A DNA stretch of 64,000 nucleotides. Source: JBBDIK01 sp040880465 (GTDB taxonomy: Bacteria > Actinomycetota > UBA4738 > JBBDHU01). Position 1 is the stretch's first letter. Each line of letters starts with the position of its first letter. This document shows, one piece after another, positions 1 to 8,319 of this stretch. The position numbers were made by a program, and so were the translations under genes. The notes under the pieces were generated by a model that saw only the letters and a list, made by a program, of their open reading frames with translations, searched no databases and was not told the DNA's origin. The stretch is from contig JBBDIK010000012.1 of assembly GCA_040880465.1 (NCBI GenBank), positions 62,001 to 126,000 on the forward strand. The letters run 5' to 3'.

Positions 1-303
1 TTCAACGTGTACCCGACGGCGGTGGAGGAGGCGCTGTACCGGCACCCGAAGATCCTGAAGGCGGCCGTGATCGGCGTGCCGGATGACGTGACCGGCGAGG
101 CGCTGAAGGCGTTCGTGGTGCTGCGGCCGGGCGAGACTGCGACGGCTCAGGAGATCGTGGCGTGGTGCCGCGATCCGGAGGGCGGGGGCCTAACTGCGTA
201 CCGGGTTCCCAAGCAGATCGAGTTCCGGGATTCGCTACCGGAGACGCTCATCGGCAAGGTCCTGCGCCGCGTCCTCCAGGAGGAAGAACGCGCAAAGCGC
301 TGA
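1..303 (+). CDS. Acyl-CoA synthetase (AMP-forming), C-terminal fragment
   Basis: The reading frame is open from base 1, so the gene begins upstream and only its last 100 codons are here. The fragment matches the small C-terminal lid domain of the ANL superfamily: an EEALYRHPKILKAAVIGVPD segment, then a GEALKAFVVL strand, and near the end PETLIGKVLRR, whose lysine is the catalytic residue of the adenylation half-reaction. The enzyme would activate a fatty or other carboxylic acid to its CoA thioester through an acyl-adenylate. Substrate cannot be told from the lid domain. It ends 31 bp before the convergent lipoprotein gene. Confidence 0.85.
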   Translation, partial: FNVYPTAVEEALYRHPKILKAAVIGVPDDVTGEALKAFVVLRPGETATAQEIVAWCRDPEGGGLTAYRVPKQIEFRDSLPETLIGKVLRRVLQEEERAKR

Positions 304-334
304 GGAGGTCCTTCGGAGGGGCCGTCGGGATTCC

Positions 335-937
335 CTATGTGCTGACCGAGGTTGATCTGAGGGCCTGCTCGCACAGGTCGCGCGATCGTTGTCGGCGGGA
401 TATCTCGTAGAGACACGCGATCGAGTACTGCTGGTTCCCGTTCACGACGAAGAGCACTGTGCCCTCCATCCGGTGACCCGACGCCGTGAGTGTTCCTTCG
501 GCCCTCCATGCCGGGTTCCCATCGATATCACTTCGCTCGAAGCTGAGCACATCCCCTCCTTGACTCTCTATGAGCTGGTGGAAGAGCTGCTCGAAGTCTC
601 GACCGATCTGCTCCACCGATGTCGGATCGTCAACTGATCGCAGGAGCCGGAACGCCGCGATGTCCAGGGCGTTGAAGGAGTCGACACCGATATTCTCGCG
701 GAAGACGGGGTGGGTATCGCCCTCCCCTCCCGCGGGAGGGACAGGTTTCCAACCCGCTGGGGCGCGAAGCGAGATGCCCCAGCATTCGAAATTGGGAAGG
801 GCATCGGTCCGGCACGTGATGCGCTCATGTGGGCTCGCGGTGTTCTCCGTCGACGAGGGCCACACCGTGAAGGAGCAGCCGGAGAGGATCAAGCCAGCGA
901 CGATAGCGGTCGTTGCGGCCGAGCGTCCGCTCCACAT
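335..937 (-). CDS. Putative lipoprotein of the respiratory operon
   Basis: A 200-residue protein with a short basic N-terminus, a hydrophobic stretch and a lipobox LILSGC, so Cys21 is the expected lipidated residue and the protein should be anchored outside the membrane. I recognise no domain in the remainder; it has two or three cysteines (CRTDALPNFECWG) and looks globular. Its start codon directly abuts the stop codon of ctaF (no intergenic base), so it is the last cistron of the cytochrome operon. A role in oxidase biogenesis or a supercomplex accessory subunit is inference from position only. Confidence 0.65.
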   Translation of the reverse strand: MWSGRSAATTAIVAGLILSGCSFTVWPSSTENTASPHERITCRTDALPNFECWGISLRAPAGWKPVPPAGGEGDTHPVFRENIGVDSFNALDIAAFRLLRSVDDPTSVEQIGRDFEQLFHQLIESQGGDVLSFERSDIDGNPAWRAEGTLTASGHRMEGTVLFVVNGNQQYSIACLYEISRRQRSRDLCEQALRSTSVST

Positions 938-1327
938 CTACTGGCGGCTCTCGCGCATCAGGCCGTGGATCGCGAACGCGGCCAATGCGAGTCCGGGGGG
1001 CACCAGGATGAGTCCGTAGATCAGTCCCGCACCTGCCAGCAGCAGTCCGAGGACGAAGAAGATGGGCCACACGGTGACGGCCGGGAAGGACCCCACGCTC
1101 GTACCGGCGTCGGTCGAAGGATCGGCGTTCGGGTCGTCTTCGGGCGCGACCGGTGCGTTCCGCGAAGCGCCGTGGCGCAGCGCCCACAGCCCCACGATCA
1201 GCGGCATCAACCCGAACGCCCAAAGCAGTACCGCCCCGGTGACCTCGTGGGCGATGAACCAGTAGAGCGTTCCTACGCCGAGGCCGAACGCCGTCAGCAC
1301 CCACAGGTAGCGCACGAACGGCTTCAT
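938..1327 (-). CDS. ctaF: Cytochrome c oxidase subunit IV (CtaF-like)
   Basis: A 129-residue membrane protein with about four hydrophobic helices (residues near 7-25, 28-45, 85-105 and 107-122). Size and position directly downstream of ctaD fit the actinobacterial cytochrome c oxidase subunit IV family. The start chosen is the ATG whose product begins MKPFVRYLWVLTAF; the longer in-frame reading upstream only runs through ctaD. The ATG overlaps the ctaD stop as ATGA, implying translational coupling. A variable Asp/Pro-rich loop separates the two helix pairs. Sequence identity to known CtaF is weak by eye, so the name rests partly on context. Confidence 0.7.
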   Translation of the reverse strand: MKPFVRYLWVLTAFGLGVGTLYWFIAHEVTGAVLLWAFGLMPLIVGLWALRHGASRNAPVAPEDDPNADPSTDAGTSVGSFPAVTVWPIFFVLGLLLAGAGLIYGLILVPPGLALAAFAIHGLMRESRQ

Positions 1328-2943
1328 CCGTCGGCCCCCTCGTGGTGCAGGTCGAACGCCGGCCGCTCCGAGCGGATCGGCGGGATCGCGTCGAAGTTGT
1401 GCTCGGGAGGGGGCGACGTGGTCGCCCACTCGAGCGAGTACCCGTCCCACGGATCATCGCCCGCCTCCACCGGCTTGCGTTTCGAAACCCACAGGTCCGC
1501 GAGGAAGAACAGGACACCGACAGCCATCACGACATACCCGAGCGAGGAGAGCAGGTTCGGCGTCTCGTAGCCGGCGTTCGCGGGGTAGTCGACGACCCGG
1601 CGCGGCATCCCGCGAAGACCGGCCTCGAACTGCGGCCAGAACGTCACGTTGAACCCGATGAACATCAGCGCGAACACGGCCTTGCCCATCCGTTCGCGCA
1701 GCATCCGGCCGGTCATCTTCGGGTACCAGAAGTAGATCGCGGCGAAGATGCCGAACACCGCTCCGCCCATCATCGTGTAGTGGAAGTGCGCGACCAGGAA
1801 GTAGGAGTCCGCCGCGTGGAAGTCGATGGCCGGGGCCGCCAGCATCACGCCGGTCACCCCGCCGATCAGGAAGTTCAGCAGGAACCCGATCGAGAACAGC
1901 ATCGCCGTCGGGAAGACGATCTTGCCGCCCCACATCGAGCCGGTCCAGTTGAAGAACTTCACGCCGGTCGGCACGGCGATCAGCAATGTCATCGCGGCGA
2001 AGAACGGGTTATCCACCGCGCCGGTCGTGAACATGTGGTGCGCCCACACGCCGGTCGACAGCGCCCCTATCGCCAGGGTCGCCAGCACGAACCCCGTGTA
2101 GCCGAACAATGGCTTGCGCGAGAAGACCGGGATGATCTCGGTGATCACGCCGAAGAACGGCAGGATCAGGATGTACACCTCGGGATGGCCGAGGAACCAG
2201 AAGAGGTGCTGGAAGATGACCGGATCCCCGCCTGCCGCGGGCGCGAACGCGAGCCCTCCCATCCGTCGTTCCAGGAACAGGAGTGCGAACCCCGCCAGCG
2301 CCGGCGGGAACGCGACCAGACCGAGGATCGAGACGATGACCATGTTCCACGTGAAGATCGGCAGGCGCCACATGGTCATCCCCGGCGCCCGGTACAGGAA
2401 CACGGTCGTGACGATGTTGACCGCGGTCATGACCGCGGCGACCGCGACGAGCCCGAGGCCCAGGATCCAGATGTCCGGTCCGACGCCCGGCGACATGCGC
2501 CCGGCTGACAGCGGCGGGTATGCGTACCAGCCCATCTGCGCGCCGCCACCTGCCGACGCAACACCGCTCAGCAGGATCAGGCAGCCGCCGCTGGTGAACA
2601 GCCAGTAGGACATCAGGTTCAGCCGCGGGAACGCCATGTCCGGGGCGCCGATCTGCAGCGGGATGAGGTAGTTGGCGAGGCCGCTCCCGAACGGGGCGAC
2701 GAACAGGAAGATCATCACCGTGCCGTGGATGGTGAAGAGTCCGTTGTAGGTGCCCGGCTCGAAGAACGCGCGGCCGGGGTCGGCGAGTTCGAGCCGCATC
2801 ATGCCCGCCAGCGTCCCGCCGACGAGGAAGAAGGCGAACGCGGTGACGCAGTAGAGGACGCCGATCTTCTTGTGGTCGGTCGAGGTGAGCCACGAGACGA
2901 CGCCCGAGTGCTCGCGTCGCGCGGCTGCTGCTGCGGTGCTCAT
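1324..2943 (-). CDS. ctaD: Cytochrome c oxidase subunit I
   Basis: A 539-residue haem-copper oxidase catalytic subunit with about twelve membrane helices. It reduces O2 to water at a haem a3-CuB site. Visible signatures: the GHPEVYILILPFFGVITEII segment carrying a CuB histidine and the cross-linked tyrosine, the WAHHMFTTG histidine pair, the HFHYTMMGG segment with the haem ligands, and the N-terminal FTIHGTVMIFLF histidine. The start is the ATG at MSTAAAAARREHSGVV. The long frame extends another 224 codons upstream, but that stretch is ctaC read out of frame. The ATG overlaps the ctaC stop by 4 nt. Confidence 0.97.
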   Translation of the reverse strand: MSTAAAAARREHSGVVSWLTSTDHKKIGVLYCVTAFAFFLVGGTLAGMMRLELADPGRAFFEPGTYNGLFTIHGTVMIFLFVAPFGSGLANYLIPLQIGAPDMAFPRLNLMSYWLFTSGGCLILLSGVASAGGGAQMGWYAYPPLSAGRMSPGVGPDIWILGLGLVAVAAVMTAVNIVTTVFLYRAPGMTMWRLPIFTWNMVIVSILGLVAFPPALAGFALLFLERRMGGLAFAPAAGGDPVIFQHLFWFLGHPEVYILILPFFGVITEIIPVFSRKPLFGYTGFVLATLAIGALSTGVWAHHMFTTGAVDNPFFAAMTLLIAVPTGVKFFNWTGSMWGGKIVFPTAMLFSIGFLLNFLIGGVTGVMLAAPAIDFHAADSYFLVAHFHYTMMGGAVFGIFAAIYFWYPKMTGRMLRERMGKAVFALMFIGFNVTFWPQFEAGLRGMPRRVVDYPANAGYETPNLLSSLGYVVMAVGVLFFLADLWVSKRKPVEAGDDPWDGYSLEWATTSPPPEHNFDAIPPIRSERPAFDLHHEGADG

Positions 2944-3740
2944 GCGGCGGCCTCCTCCGGCGAGGGCGAGGTTGCGGGCAGGACCGCCGACGACGCGGAC
3001 TGCGAGGCGGTCCACGCGGCGAACTCCTCGGGCGAGACAACCGTCACGTGGAACGTCATGTACGCGTGGTTCCAGCCGCACAGCTCGGCGCAGGCGCCGT
3101 GATAGGTGCCCTCCGTCGTCGGCGTCACGTCGAATTCGGTCGTGCGACCGGGGATCGCGTCGCGCTTGAAAAGGAACCCCGGCACCCAGAACGCGTGGAT
3201 CGTGTCGTTGGACGTCAACACGATGCGCGTCGTCTGGCCGGACGGCAGGACCAGCTCCGGGCCTTCGCCGACGGCATCGTCGTTGCCGACCGGCTCGCTG
3301 ACCACTTCGACGCCCTGCTCGGGATACGTGAACCGCCAGCCCCACGCGAACGCCTCGACGTTGACGACCAGATCCGGGTCGGGTGCGACGGCGGTGACCT
3401 CGTTCTCCGTTCCGACGGAAAGGAAGAACAGCCCGACGACGATCACGATCGGGATCACGGTGTAGACGATCTCGAGCGGGAGGTTCTCGCGGAACGACGC
3501 GCCGCGGGCGCCCTCGGGGTCGCTCCGACGCCGTCGGTAGCGGATGATCGACCACGCGATCAGGCCGTATACGATGAGCGCCACGACGATGCCGGCGATC
3601 ATGAAGACGTTCCACAGGTCCAGGGTCGCCTCGCCCTGCTTCGACGCCGGATCGGGCATGCCGTACCGGGCGCCACAGGAGACGGCCAGCAGCGAGAGGG
3701 CGGCGAACGCAGCCGCGCGGACGAGAAGGCCGCGCTTCAA
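2940..3740 (-). CDS. ctaC: Cytochrome c oxidase subunit II
   Basis: A 266-residue subunit II, which carries the CuA centre that accepts electrons from cytochrome c. It has a lipoprotein-type signal (LSLLAVSC), two membrane helices (about residues 38-62 and 84-104), and an extracellular cupredoxin domain with a complete CuA set: HAFWVPGF followed by CAELCGWNHAYM. The start chosen is a TTG whose first bases form TTGA with the qcrB stop, preceded by GGAGGAG; this gives a normal signal peptide. There is no C-terminal haem c (no CxxCH), so electrons should arrive from the QcrC dihaem protein. Confidence 0.93.
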   Translation of the reverse strand: MKRGLLVRAAAFAALSLLAVSCGARYGMPDPASKQGEATLDLWNVFMIAGIVVALIVYGLIAWSIIRYRRRRSDPEGARGASFRENLPLEIVYTVIPIVIVVGLFFLSVGTENEVTAVAPDPDLVVNVEAFAWGWRFTYPEQGVEVVSEPVGNDDAVGEGPELVLPSGQTTRIVLTSNDTIHAFWVPGFLFKRDAIPGRTTEFDVTPTTEGTYHGACAELCGWNHAYMTFHVTVVSPEEFAAWTASQSASSAVLPATSPSPEEAAA

Positions 3741-5110
3741 GACTCCTCCACGTCGTCGAACCCTCCGGCCGCGTTGCGCCGCAGCACCATCCGCGAGTGT
3801 TTCGAGATCGGATGCGCGTCCCGCCGTTGCAGGTCCCGGCAGACGCGCCACGTGGCCCATCCGGCGACCGGCGGCACGACGAACACCAACCACTTCAGGA
3901 CCGAGTTGAACGTGTCGACCTCGATGTTCAGCATCTTCGAGAGCACGTCGTTGCTGCCCGCGATCAGCAGCACCGTCATGAACGCGATCCCGGCCGCTCC
4001 GATCCCGCTGCGGACCGGCGCCTCACGCGGCTTCTGCGCGAAGTTGTGCCAGCCCTTGTCACCGGTCACGCGAGCTTCGATGAACGGCCAGAGCGCCAGG
4101 ACCGTGAACATGATCCCGGGGATCACGACCGAGGGTAAGAACAGCTCACCGATCGTGTGGCCGAAGACCGTGAACTCCCAGTTCGGCCACAGACGTAACA
4201 ACCCCTCAAGCCACCCGGCGTAGTAGTCGGGTTGGGCGGGGGACGGTCCGGAGTACGGGACGAACTGCCCGTAGAGCCACACCGGGTTGATCTGGAACAG
4301 CCCCCCGAGCGCGACCAGGATCGCGAACGTCATGAACCCCAGTCCGGTGGATTTGAGCGCGAATTTCGGCCACACGGGGGTTCCGGTCACCGTGGACTCG
4401 GTCCGCCCCGGTCCGCGGAACTGCGTGTGCGTCTGGTGCCAGACCACCGCGAGATGCGCGCTGAGCATGCCGATGATCGCGAGCGGGATGATGAAGATGT
4501 GCGCGACGAACAGACGCGGGAGCAGGGCCGCGTCGGGGAACTCGCCGCCGAAGAGCATGAACGCGATCCAGGTCCCGACGATCGGGATCGACTGAACCAC
4601 CGAGTACACGATCCGAAGGCCCGTTCCCGACAGCAGGTCGTCGGGCAGCGAGTAGCCGGTGAACCCCGCCCCGATCGAAGACAGGAGCAGGCCGATGCCC
4701 ATCACCCAGCTCATCTCCCGCGGCTTGCGGAACGCGCCCGTGAAGAAGATCCGCAGCAGGTGCACGACGATCGCCGCGACGAAGATCAACGCGGCCCAGT
4801 GGTGGGTCTGGCGCATCACCAGGCCCGCCGGCACGTCGAACGACACGCGCAGCACCGACTCGTACGCCGCAGACACCTGCTGGCCCTGCAGGGGTTCGTA
4901 GCTCCCCGAGTAGGTCATCAGGTCCGGCGATGCTACGTAGAAGAACGCGAGGAACGTTCCCGTAAGCACCAGCAGGATGAAGGCGTACAGTGCGATCTCG
5001 CCGAGCATGAAGGACCAGTGATCGGGGAACACTTTCGTGAGGTTCCGCGAGATGAACGAGGAACCGTCGAGGCGTTCGTCAACCCCCTCGACCCAGCGCT
5101 TGATGATCAC
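3737..5110 (-). CDS. qcrB: Cytochrome bc1 complex cytochrome b subunit
   Basis: A 457-residue cytochrome b with about eight to nine helices that oxidises menaquinol in the bc1 complex. Haem ligands are seen as RQTHHWAALIFVAAIVVH and, later, LFVAHIF followed by HLAVVWH. The Qo-site region is also present. The start is the GTG of VIIKRWVEGVDERLDG, which overlaps the qcrA stop as GTGA; the upstream extension is qcrA read out of frame. Several actinobacterial QcrB proteins are longer at the C-terminus (about 540 residues), so this one lacks most of that extension. Confidence 0.95.
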   Translation of the reverse strand: MIIKRWVEGVDERLDGSSFISRNLTKVFPDHWSFMLGEIALYAFILLVLTGTFLAFFYVASPDLMTYSGSYEPLQGQQVSAAYESVLRVSFDVPAGLVMRQTHHWAALIFVAAIVVHLLRIFFTGAFRKPREMSWVMGIGLLLSSIGAGFTGYSLPDDLLSGTGLRIVYSVVQSIPIVGTWIAFMLFGGEFPDAALLPRLFVAHIFIIPLAIIGMLSAHLAVVWHQTHTQFRGPGRTESTVTGTPVWPKFALKSTGLGFMTFAILVALGGLFQINPVWLYGQFVPYSGPSPAQPDYYAGWLEGLLRLWPNWEFTVFGHTIGELFLPSVVIPGIMFTVLALWPFIEARVTGDKGWHNFAQKPREAPVRSGIGAAGIAFMTVLLIAGSNDVLSKMLNIEVDTFNSVLKWLVFVVPPVAGWATWRVCRDLQRRDAHPISKHSRMVLRRNAAGGFDDVEES

Positions 5111-5943
5111 GGCAGGTCCCAGAAGCTCGGGCCGATCGGGCCGGTGAACTCGCCCTGCGCGACCAGCGTCCCGTCGGAGGCGATCTCGATCAGGAGTTGT
5201 GGGAGCGGGCGAGGCGCCGGACCGTACACGGGGGTCGCGCCGTCCAGGACGTCGAAGGTCGACTGATGGCAGGGGCAGCGGAGTTCGTGTTCGGCCGCCA
5301 GGTACAGCCCGATCGGACATCCGGCGTGGGTGCAGACCTTCGAGTAGACGACCAGACCTTCGGGGGCGCCGGCCAGCCGGTCCGCGGGCAAGTCGAGTTT
5401 CACGGATCCCACGTTGATCAAGACCGCCTGCCCGTCCGCCGAACCGACGTGACCTTCGGGGAACACCGTCGCGAACGAACCCGGCTCGACGGTGTCTCGC
5501 GTCACGATGTTGCCTTCCTCGTCGACCAGGCGCATGCCCTTGCGCCACGGAGTGACGAACAGCGAGTCGCCCGGCGCCTGCCCCAGCGAACGGATCGGAA
5601 CGATGGCCGCGAGTCCAAGTGCCGCACCGGCGCCCAGAAGCAGCCGCGAGAGCAGCTTTCGGCGCTGGATGTCCTGGACACCTTCGAGGATGGTGTCGGC
5701 AGCCGCCCCGGTGTCTTGCTCGGAGAGCGGACCGTGGCCGCGATCCTCGGTCTTGTCCTTGATGCCGGCCATCAGTTCCTTGGCCCAGACGATCAGACCG
5801 GCGCCGACCCCGCCGAGCGCCAGCGCCAGGAACGTCCCCTCCAGCTGCGGCTGGCCGCCGGCGAAGTACACGCCGGCCGCCCCGAGGGCGCCGACGATGG
5901 CGACGACGAAGCAGATCGCGACCACGCGCGTGGGTTGCTTCAC
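5107..5943 (-). CDS. qcrA: Rieske iron-sulfur subunit of cytochrome bc1
   Basis: A 278-residue Rieske protein. Three hydrophobic segments (about residues 7-29, 36-55 and 92-112) precede the soluble domain, which is the three-helix topology characteristic of actinobacterial QcrA. The [2Fe-2S] ligands are in CTHAGCPIGLY and CPCHQSTFD, with the extra cysteine pair that forms the stabilising disulfide. It moves electrons from menaquinol to QcrC. The GTG start overlaps the qcrC stop as GTGA. Placement between qcrC and qcrB follows the standard qcrCAB order. Confidence 0.96.
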   Translation of the reverse strand: MKQPTRVVAICFVVAIVGALGAAGVYFAGGQPQLEGTFLALALGGVGAGLIVWAKELMAGIKDKTEDRGHGPLSEQDTGAAADTILEGVQDIQRRKLLSRLLLGAGAALGLAAIVPIRSLGQAPGDSLFVTPWRKGMRLVDEEGNIVTRDTVEPGSFATVFPEGHVGSADGQAVLINVGSVKLDLPADRLAGAPEGLVVYSKVCTHAGCPIGLYLAAEHELRCPCHQSTFDVLDGATPVYGPAPRPLPQLLIEIASDGTLVAQGEFTGPIGPSFWDLP

Positions 5944-6739
5944 GACTTGGCTCCGGTGAGCCGGAGGACCAAGATCAGCAGACCGAGGCCGAAGACGATG
6001 GCCACGAACCCCTCGGCGAGGGCGCCGCTGNNNNNNNNNNCGCGTGCGGAAGGCCGCCGCGGTAGGAGCCGGTCTCGTCGTTGCGGAGCGACAGCAGGTA
6101 GCGCGCGATCGAGTTCACGTCGGCATCGGAGAGGGTCTTGGTCCCGAACTTCGGCATCACACCCGGGCCGACGCGTACGGCTTCGCCGATCTGCGTCGGA
6201 TCCGGGGGGTAGAGGGACGGCGCGATCTGCCCGCCACCGACCGAGTCGCCCGTGGCGCCGGCGCCGTGACAGGACGCGCAGGTGTTCACGAACAGCTTCA
6301 TGCCGGTGGGCAGATCCCCTCCGGATGTATCGACGACCGGTATCGCGGGACCGTCGGGGGCGATGCTGCCGACGTAGGCGACCAACGCGTCGATCTCTGA
6401 GCCGGAGAACTTCGGGGGCTGGCGGGTCGGCTGGTCGTTCGGATCCCCTAGGGGCATCCGCCCGCTGGTCAGCATGAAGTCGACCGCGGCGGGGCCGGCG
6501 CCCTGCAGGCTCGGACCGTCGTTCTCGGTGCCGCTCGCGTCGATGCCGTGACACGAAGAGCAGTTCACCTGGAAGAGCTGGCGGCCCTGATCGAGTTGAG
6601 AAGCCTGCGCGAGCGTCGGCTCGGACGAGAGCAGCGTGCTGCCGATCTGCGCCACGAACGCCAGCAACAGTCCCCAGCGGATCACCCGCGAGACGATGCG
6701 GGCCTCGTGGGTTCGCGCCGGGCGACGTGGCGCGCTCAT
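5940..6739 (-). CDS. qcrC: Dihaem cytochrome c subunit QcrC, interrupted by an assembly gap
   Basis: About 260 residues with two haem c motifs, CSSCH and CASCH, an N-terminal hydrophobic signal/anchor and a C-terminal membrane helix (EGFVAIVFGLGLLILVLRL). This is the dihaem QcrC that replaces soluble cytochrome c in the bc1-caa3 supercomplex. The frame before the 10-N gap at 6031-6040 and the frame after it differ, which is expected if the gap length is a placeholder; the gene is probably intact. Methionine axial-ligand candidates are in SGRMPLG and PGVMPKFG. The ATG overlaps the ctaE stop (ATGA). Confidence 0.9.
6031..6040. other. Assembly gap (10 N) inside qcrC
   Basis: Ten unresolved bases lie in the linker between the second haem domain and the C-terminal anchor of qcrC. 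The reading frame changes across it, so the true gap length is not 10 or is not known. Confidence 0.98.
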
Positions 6740-7308
6740 CGGATCAGGAACAGGACCGCGAACAGCCCGATCCAGACGACATCGACGAAGTGCCAGTAGT
6801 AGGCCACGGCGTCGGGACCGTGGACGACGCGATCGCGGTAAGCGCCTTGCCCGAGCCGGCCGAGGACGATCAGCATCAGCGCGAGTCCGGCGATGACGTG
6901 CAACGCGTGGAAACCGGTCATGGCGTAGTACATGGTGCCGTACGGGTGGCTCGAGAGCGCGAAGTCCAGGTGCGTCCAGTCGTAGATCTGGATACCGACG
7001 AAGGTTGCGCCCAACACCATCGTCAGGACCGTGCCCCATGCCGTCGCACTGCGCCGGCCCTTCGCGCCCTGCGCGACGCTCCAGGCGAACGTGAAGCTCG
7101 ACGCGATCAGCAGGACGGTCGCCACGGCGGACAGGCCCGTGTCCAGCTCGGCGCCGGCCGGCGGCCACGGATCGGTCTGCGCCCGCAACGTGAAGTAGGT
7201 GGCGAAGAGGCCGCCGAAGAACAGCAGTTCGGACGAGAGGAACAGGATCGTTCCGAAGAGGAGGGGGACGGGGGCTCGCTCACGCTGAGGAGCGACCGCG
7301 GCGTCCAT
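6736..7308 (-). CDS. ctaE: Cytochrome c oxidase subunit III
   Basis: A 190-residue subunit III with five helices, as in the short actinobacterial CtaE that lacks the two N-terminal helices of mitochondrial COX3. Typical segments are ILFLSSELLFFGGLFATYFT and GFHALHVIAGL, with a final YWHFVDVVWIGLFAVLFL. It stabilises the catalytic core and proton uptake. The start chosen is ATG at MDAAVAPQRERAPVPLL; the first 20 codons of the longer frame overlap the divergent ctaG region. It is the first cistron of the ctaE-qcrCAB-ctaCDF operon, so the operon promoter should lie between it and ctaG. Confidence 0.95.
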   Translation of the reverse strand: MDAAVAPQRERAPVPLLFGTILFLSSELLFFGGLFATYFTLRAQTDPWPPAGAELDTGLSAVATVLLIASSFTFAWSVAQGAKGRRSATAWGTVLTMVLGATFVGIQIYDWTHLDFALSSHPYGTMYYAMTGFHALHVIAGLALMLIVLGRLGQGAYRDRVVHGPDAVAYYWHFVDVVWIGLFAVLFLIR

Positions 7309-7353
7309 GCGGCCCTTTGTATCGGCTGCCGGGAACCCTGTCAACGAGCGGGG

Positions 7354-7359
7354 TATCGT
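7354..7359 (+). promoter_or_regulatory. Putative -10 box, leaderless ctaG start
   Basis: TATCGT lies 7 nt before the ctaG ATG, so transcription would begin at or next to the start codon. No ribosome-binding site is visible. Confidence 0.45.
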
Positions 7360-7366
7360 GCATCGC

Positions 7367-8146
7367 ATGGACGGCCTCGCCCTCGCCTCGCTCGCGGCCG
7401 CGGCGCTGCTCTACGCGCTGGGGCTGCGCCGGGTCCGGGCGTCGGGCGCACCGTTCCAGGGAAGCCGTGTCGCTTGGTTCTACGCCGGCATCGCAGCGTT
7501 GCTGGTCGCGCTCGGGCCGCCGATGCACGGACTGGCGGAGGAGACCTTCCTGGCGCACATGGCCCAGCACCTGTTGCTGGTGTTGGTGGCGCCCCCGATG
7601 CTGGCTTTGGGGGCGCCGATCACGCTCGCGTTGCGGGCCTCGACCCCGCGTGTTCGGACGCGCGTCCTGGTTCCGTTGCTGCGGTCGCCGGCCGCCCGTT
7701 TCCTGTCGAACCCGATCGTGGGGTGGGTCCTGCTGATCGGAGTATCGTTCGGCGTGCATGTGACGCCCATCTTCGATCAAGCTCTGCGGAGCGGGGTGGT
7801 GCACGGTGCGGAGCACATCGTGTGGCTGACGGCGGCGCTCATCTACTGGTGGCCGATCGTCGGGCGCGATCCGTCGCCGCACCGCATCAGTTTTCCGGTT
7901 CGGATGTTGTCGCTGTTCCTGGCGATGCCGGCGATGTCGTTCCTGGCGCTGGCGATCTACTCGGCGACCGTCCCGCTGGCTCCGACGTACGCGGCGCTGA
8001 ACCCTTCGAACGCGCTCGCCGATCAGCAGTCCGCCGCCGTCCTCATGTGGCTGTTCGGCAACGTGCTGCTGACCGTCGCGATCCTCGCCGTGGCAATCGC
8101 TTGGAAGCACCACGATACCGAGCGTTCCGCCGTGTCTACCGGCTGA
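7367..8146 (+). CDS. ctaG: Cytochrome c oxidase assembly protein, caa3-type CtaG
   Basis: A 259-residue polytopic membrane protein of the caa3_CtaG family, with about seven helices. Visible features are the GPPMHGLAEETFLAHMAQHL segment with conserved histidines, a VHVTPIFDQAL region, GAEHIVWLTAALIYWWPI, and a C-terminal DQQSAAVLMWLFGN helix. The family is needed for assembly of the CuB-containing oxidase, probably through copper handling. It is transcribed divergently from the oxidase operon; start codons of ctaE and ctaG are only 58 bp apart, so the two promoters are back to back. The ATG start fits the -10 box 7 nt upstream. Confidence 0.88.
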   Translation: MDGLALASLAAAALLYALGLRRVRASGAPFQGSRVAWFYAGIAALLVALGPPMHGLAEETFLAHMAQHLLLVLVAPPMLALGAPITLALRASTPRVRTRVLVPLLRSPAARFLSNPIVGWVLLIGVSFGVHVTPIFDQALRSGVVHGAEHIVWLTAALIYWWPIVGRDPSPHRISFPVRMLSLFLAMPAMSFLALAIYSATVPLAPTYAALNPSNALADQQSAAVLMWLFGNVLLTVAILAVAIAWKHHDTERSAVSTG

Positions 8147-8261
8147 GCATCCCGCAGGGCAGACCGGTTGCCTTGGCGTTTGCCAGGGCAGCCAGGTGCC
8201 GGAGGGTGAACGCCGAGCCGTCCCCCTCAACGTAGGGGTGTTGGCCGAGTCTCGGTGCTCC

Positions 8262-8289
8262 TTGACTCCTGCACGTTCCCGGCTACCGT
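8262..8289 (+). promoter_or_regulatory. Promoter of the HdeD-family gene
   Basis: TTGACT (8262-8267) and TACCGT (8284-8289) are separated by 16 bp, a good -35/-10 pair. The next gene starts 30 nt after the -10 and has a strong purine-rich ribosome-binding site (ACGGAGGGGGAG). The remaining intergenic bases from 8147 hold nothing I recognise. Confidence 0.5.
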
Positions 8290-8319
8290 GGGCGGGGGCC
8301 ACCGGACGGAGGGGGAGAC

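Noticed and set aside
1324..3615. One 763-codon open frame covering ctaD plus 224 upstream codons
   Set aside because: The upstream part is ctaC read in another frame; the conserved subunit I sequence begins at the ATG at 2943.
8147..8261. Structured RNA in the ctaG-HdeD intergenic region
   Set aside because: Short G+C-rich inverted repeats are present, but no known RNA motif, and random pairing is expected at this base composition.
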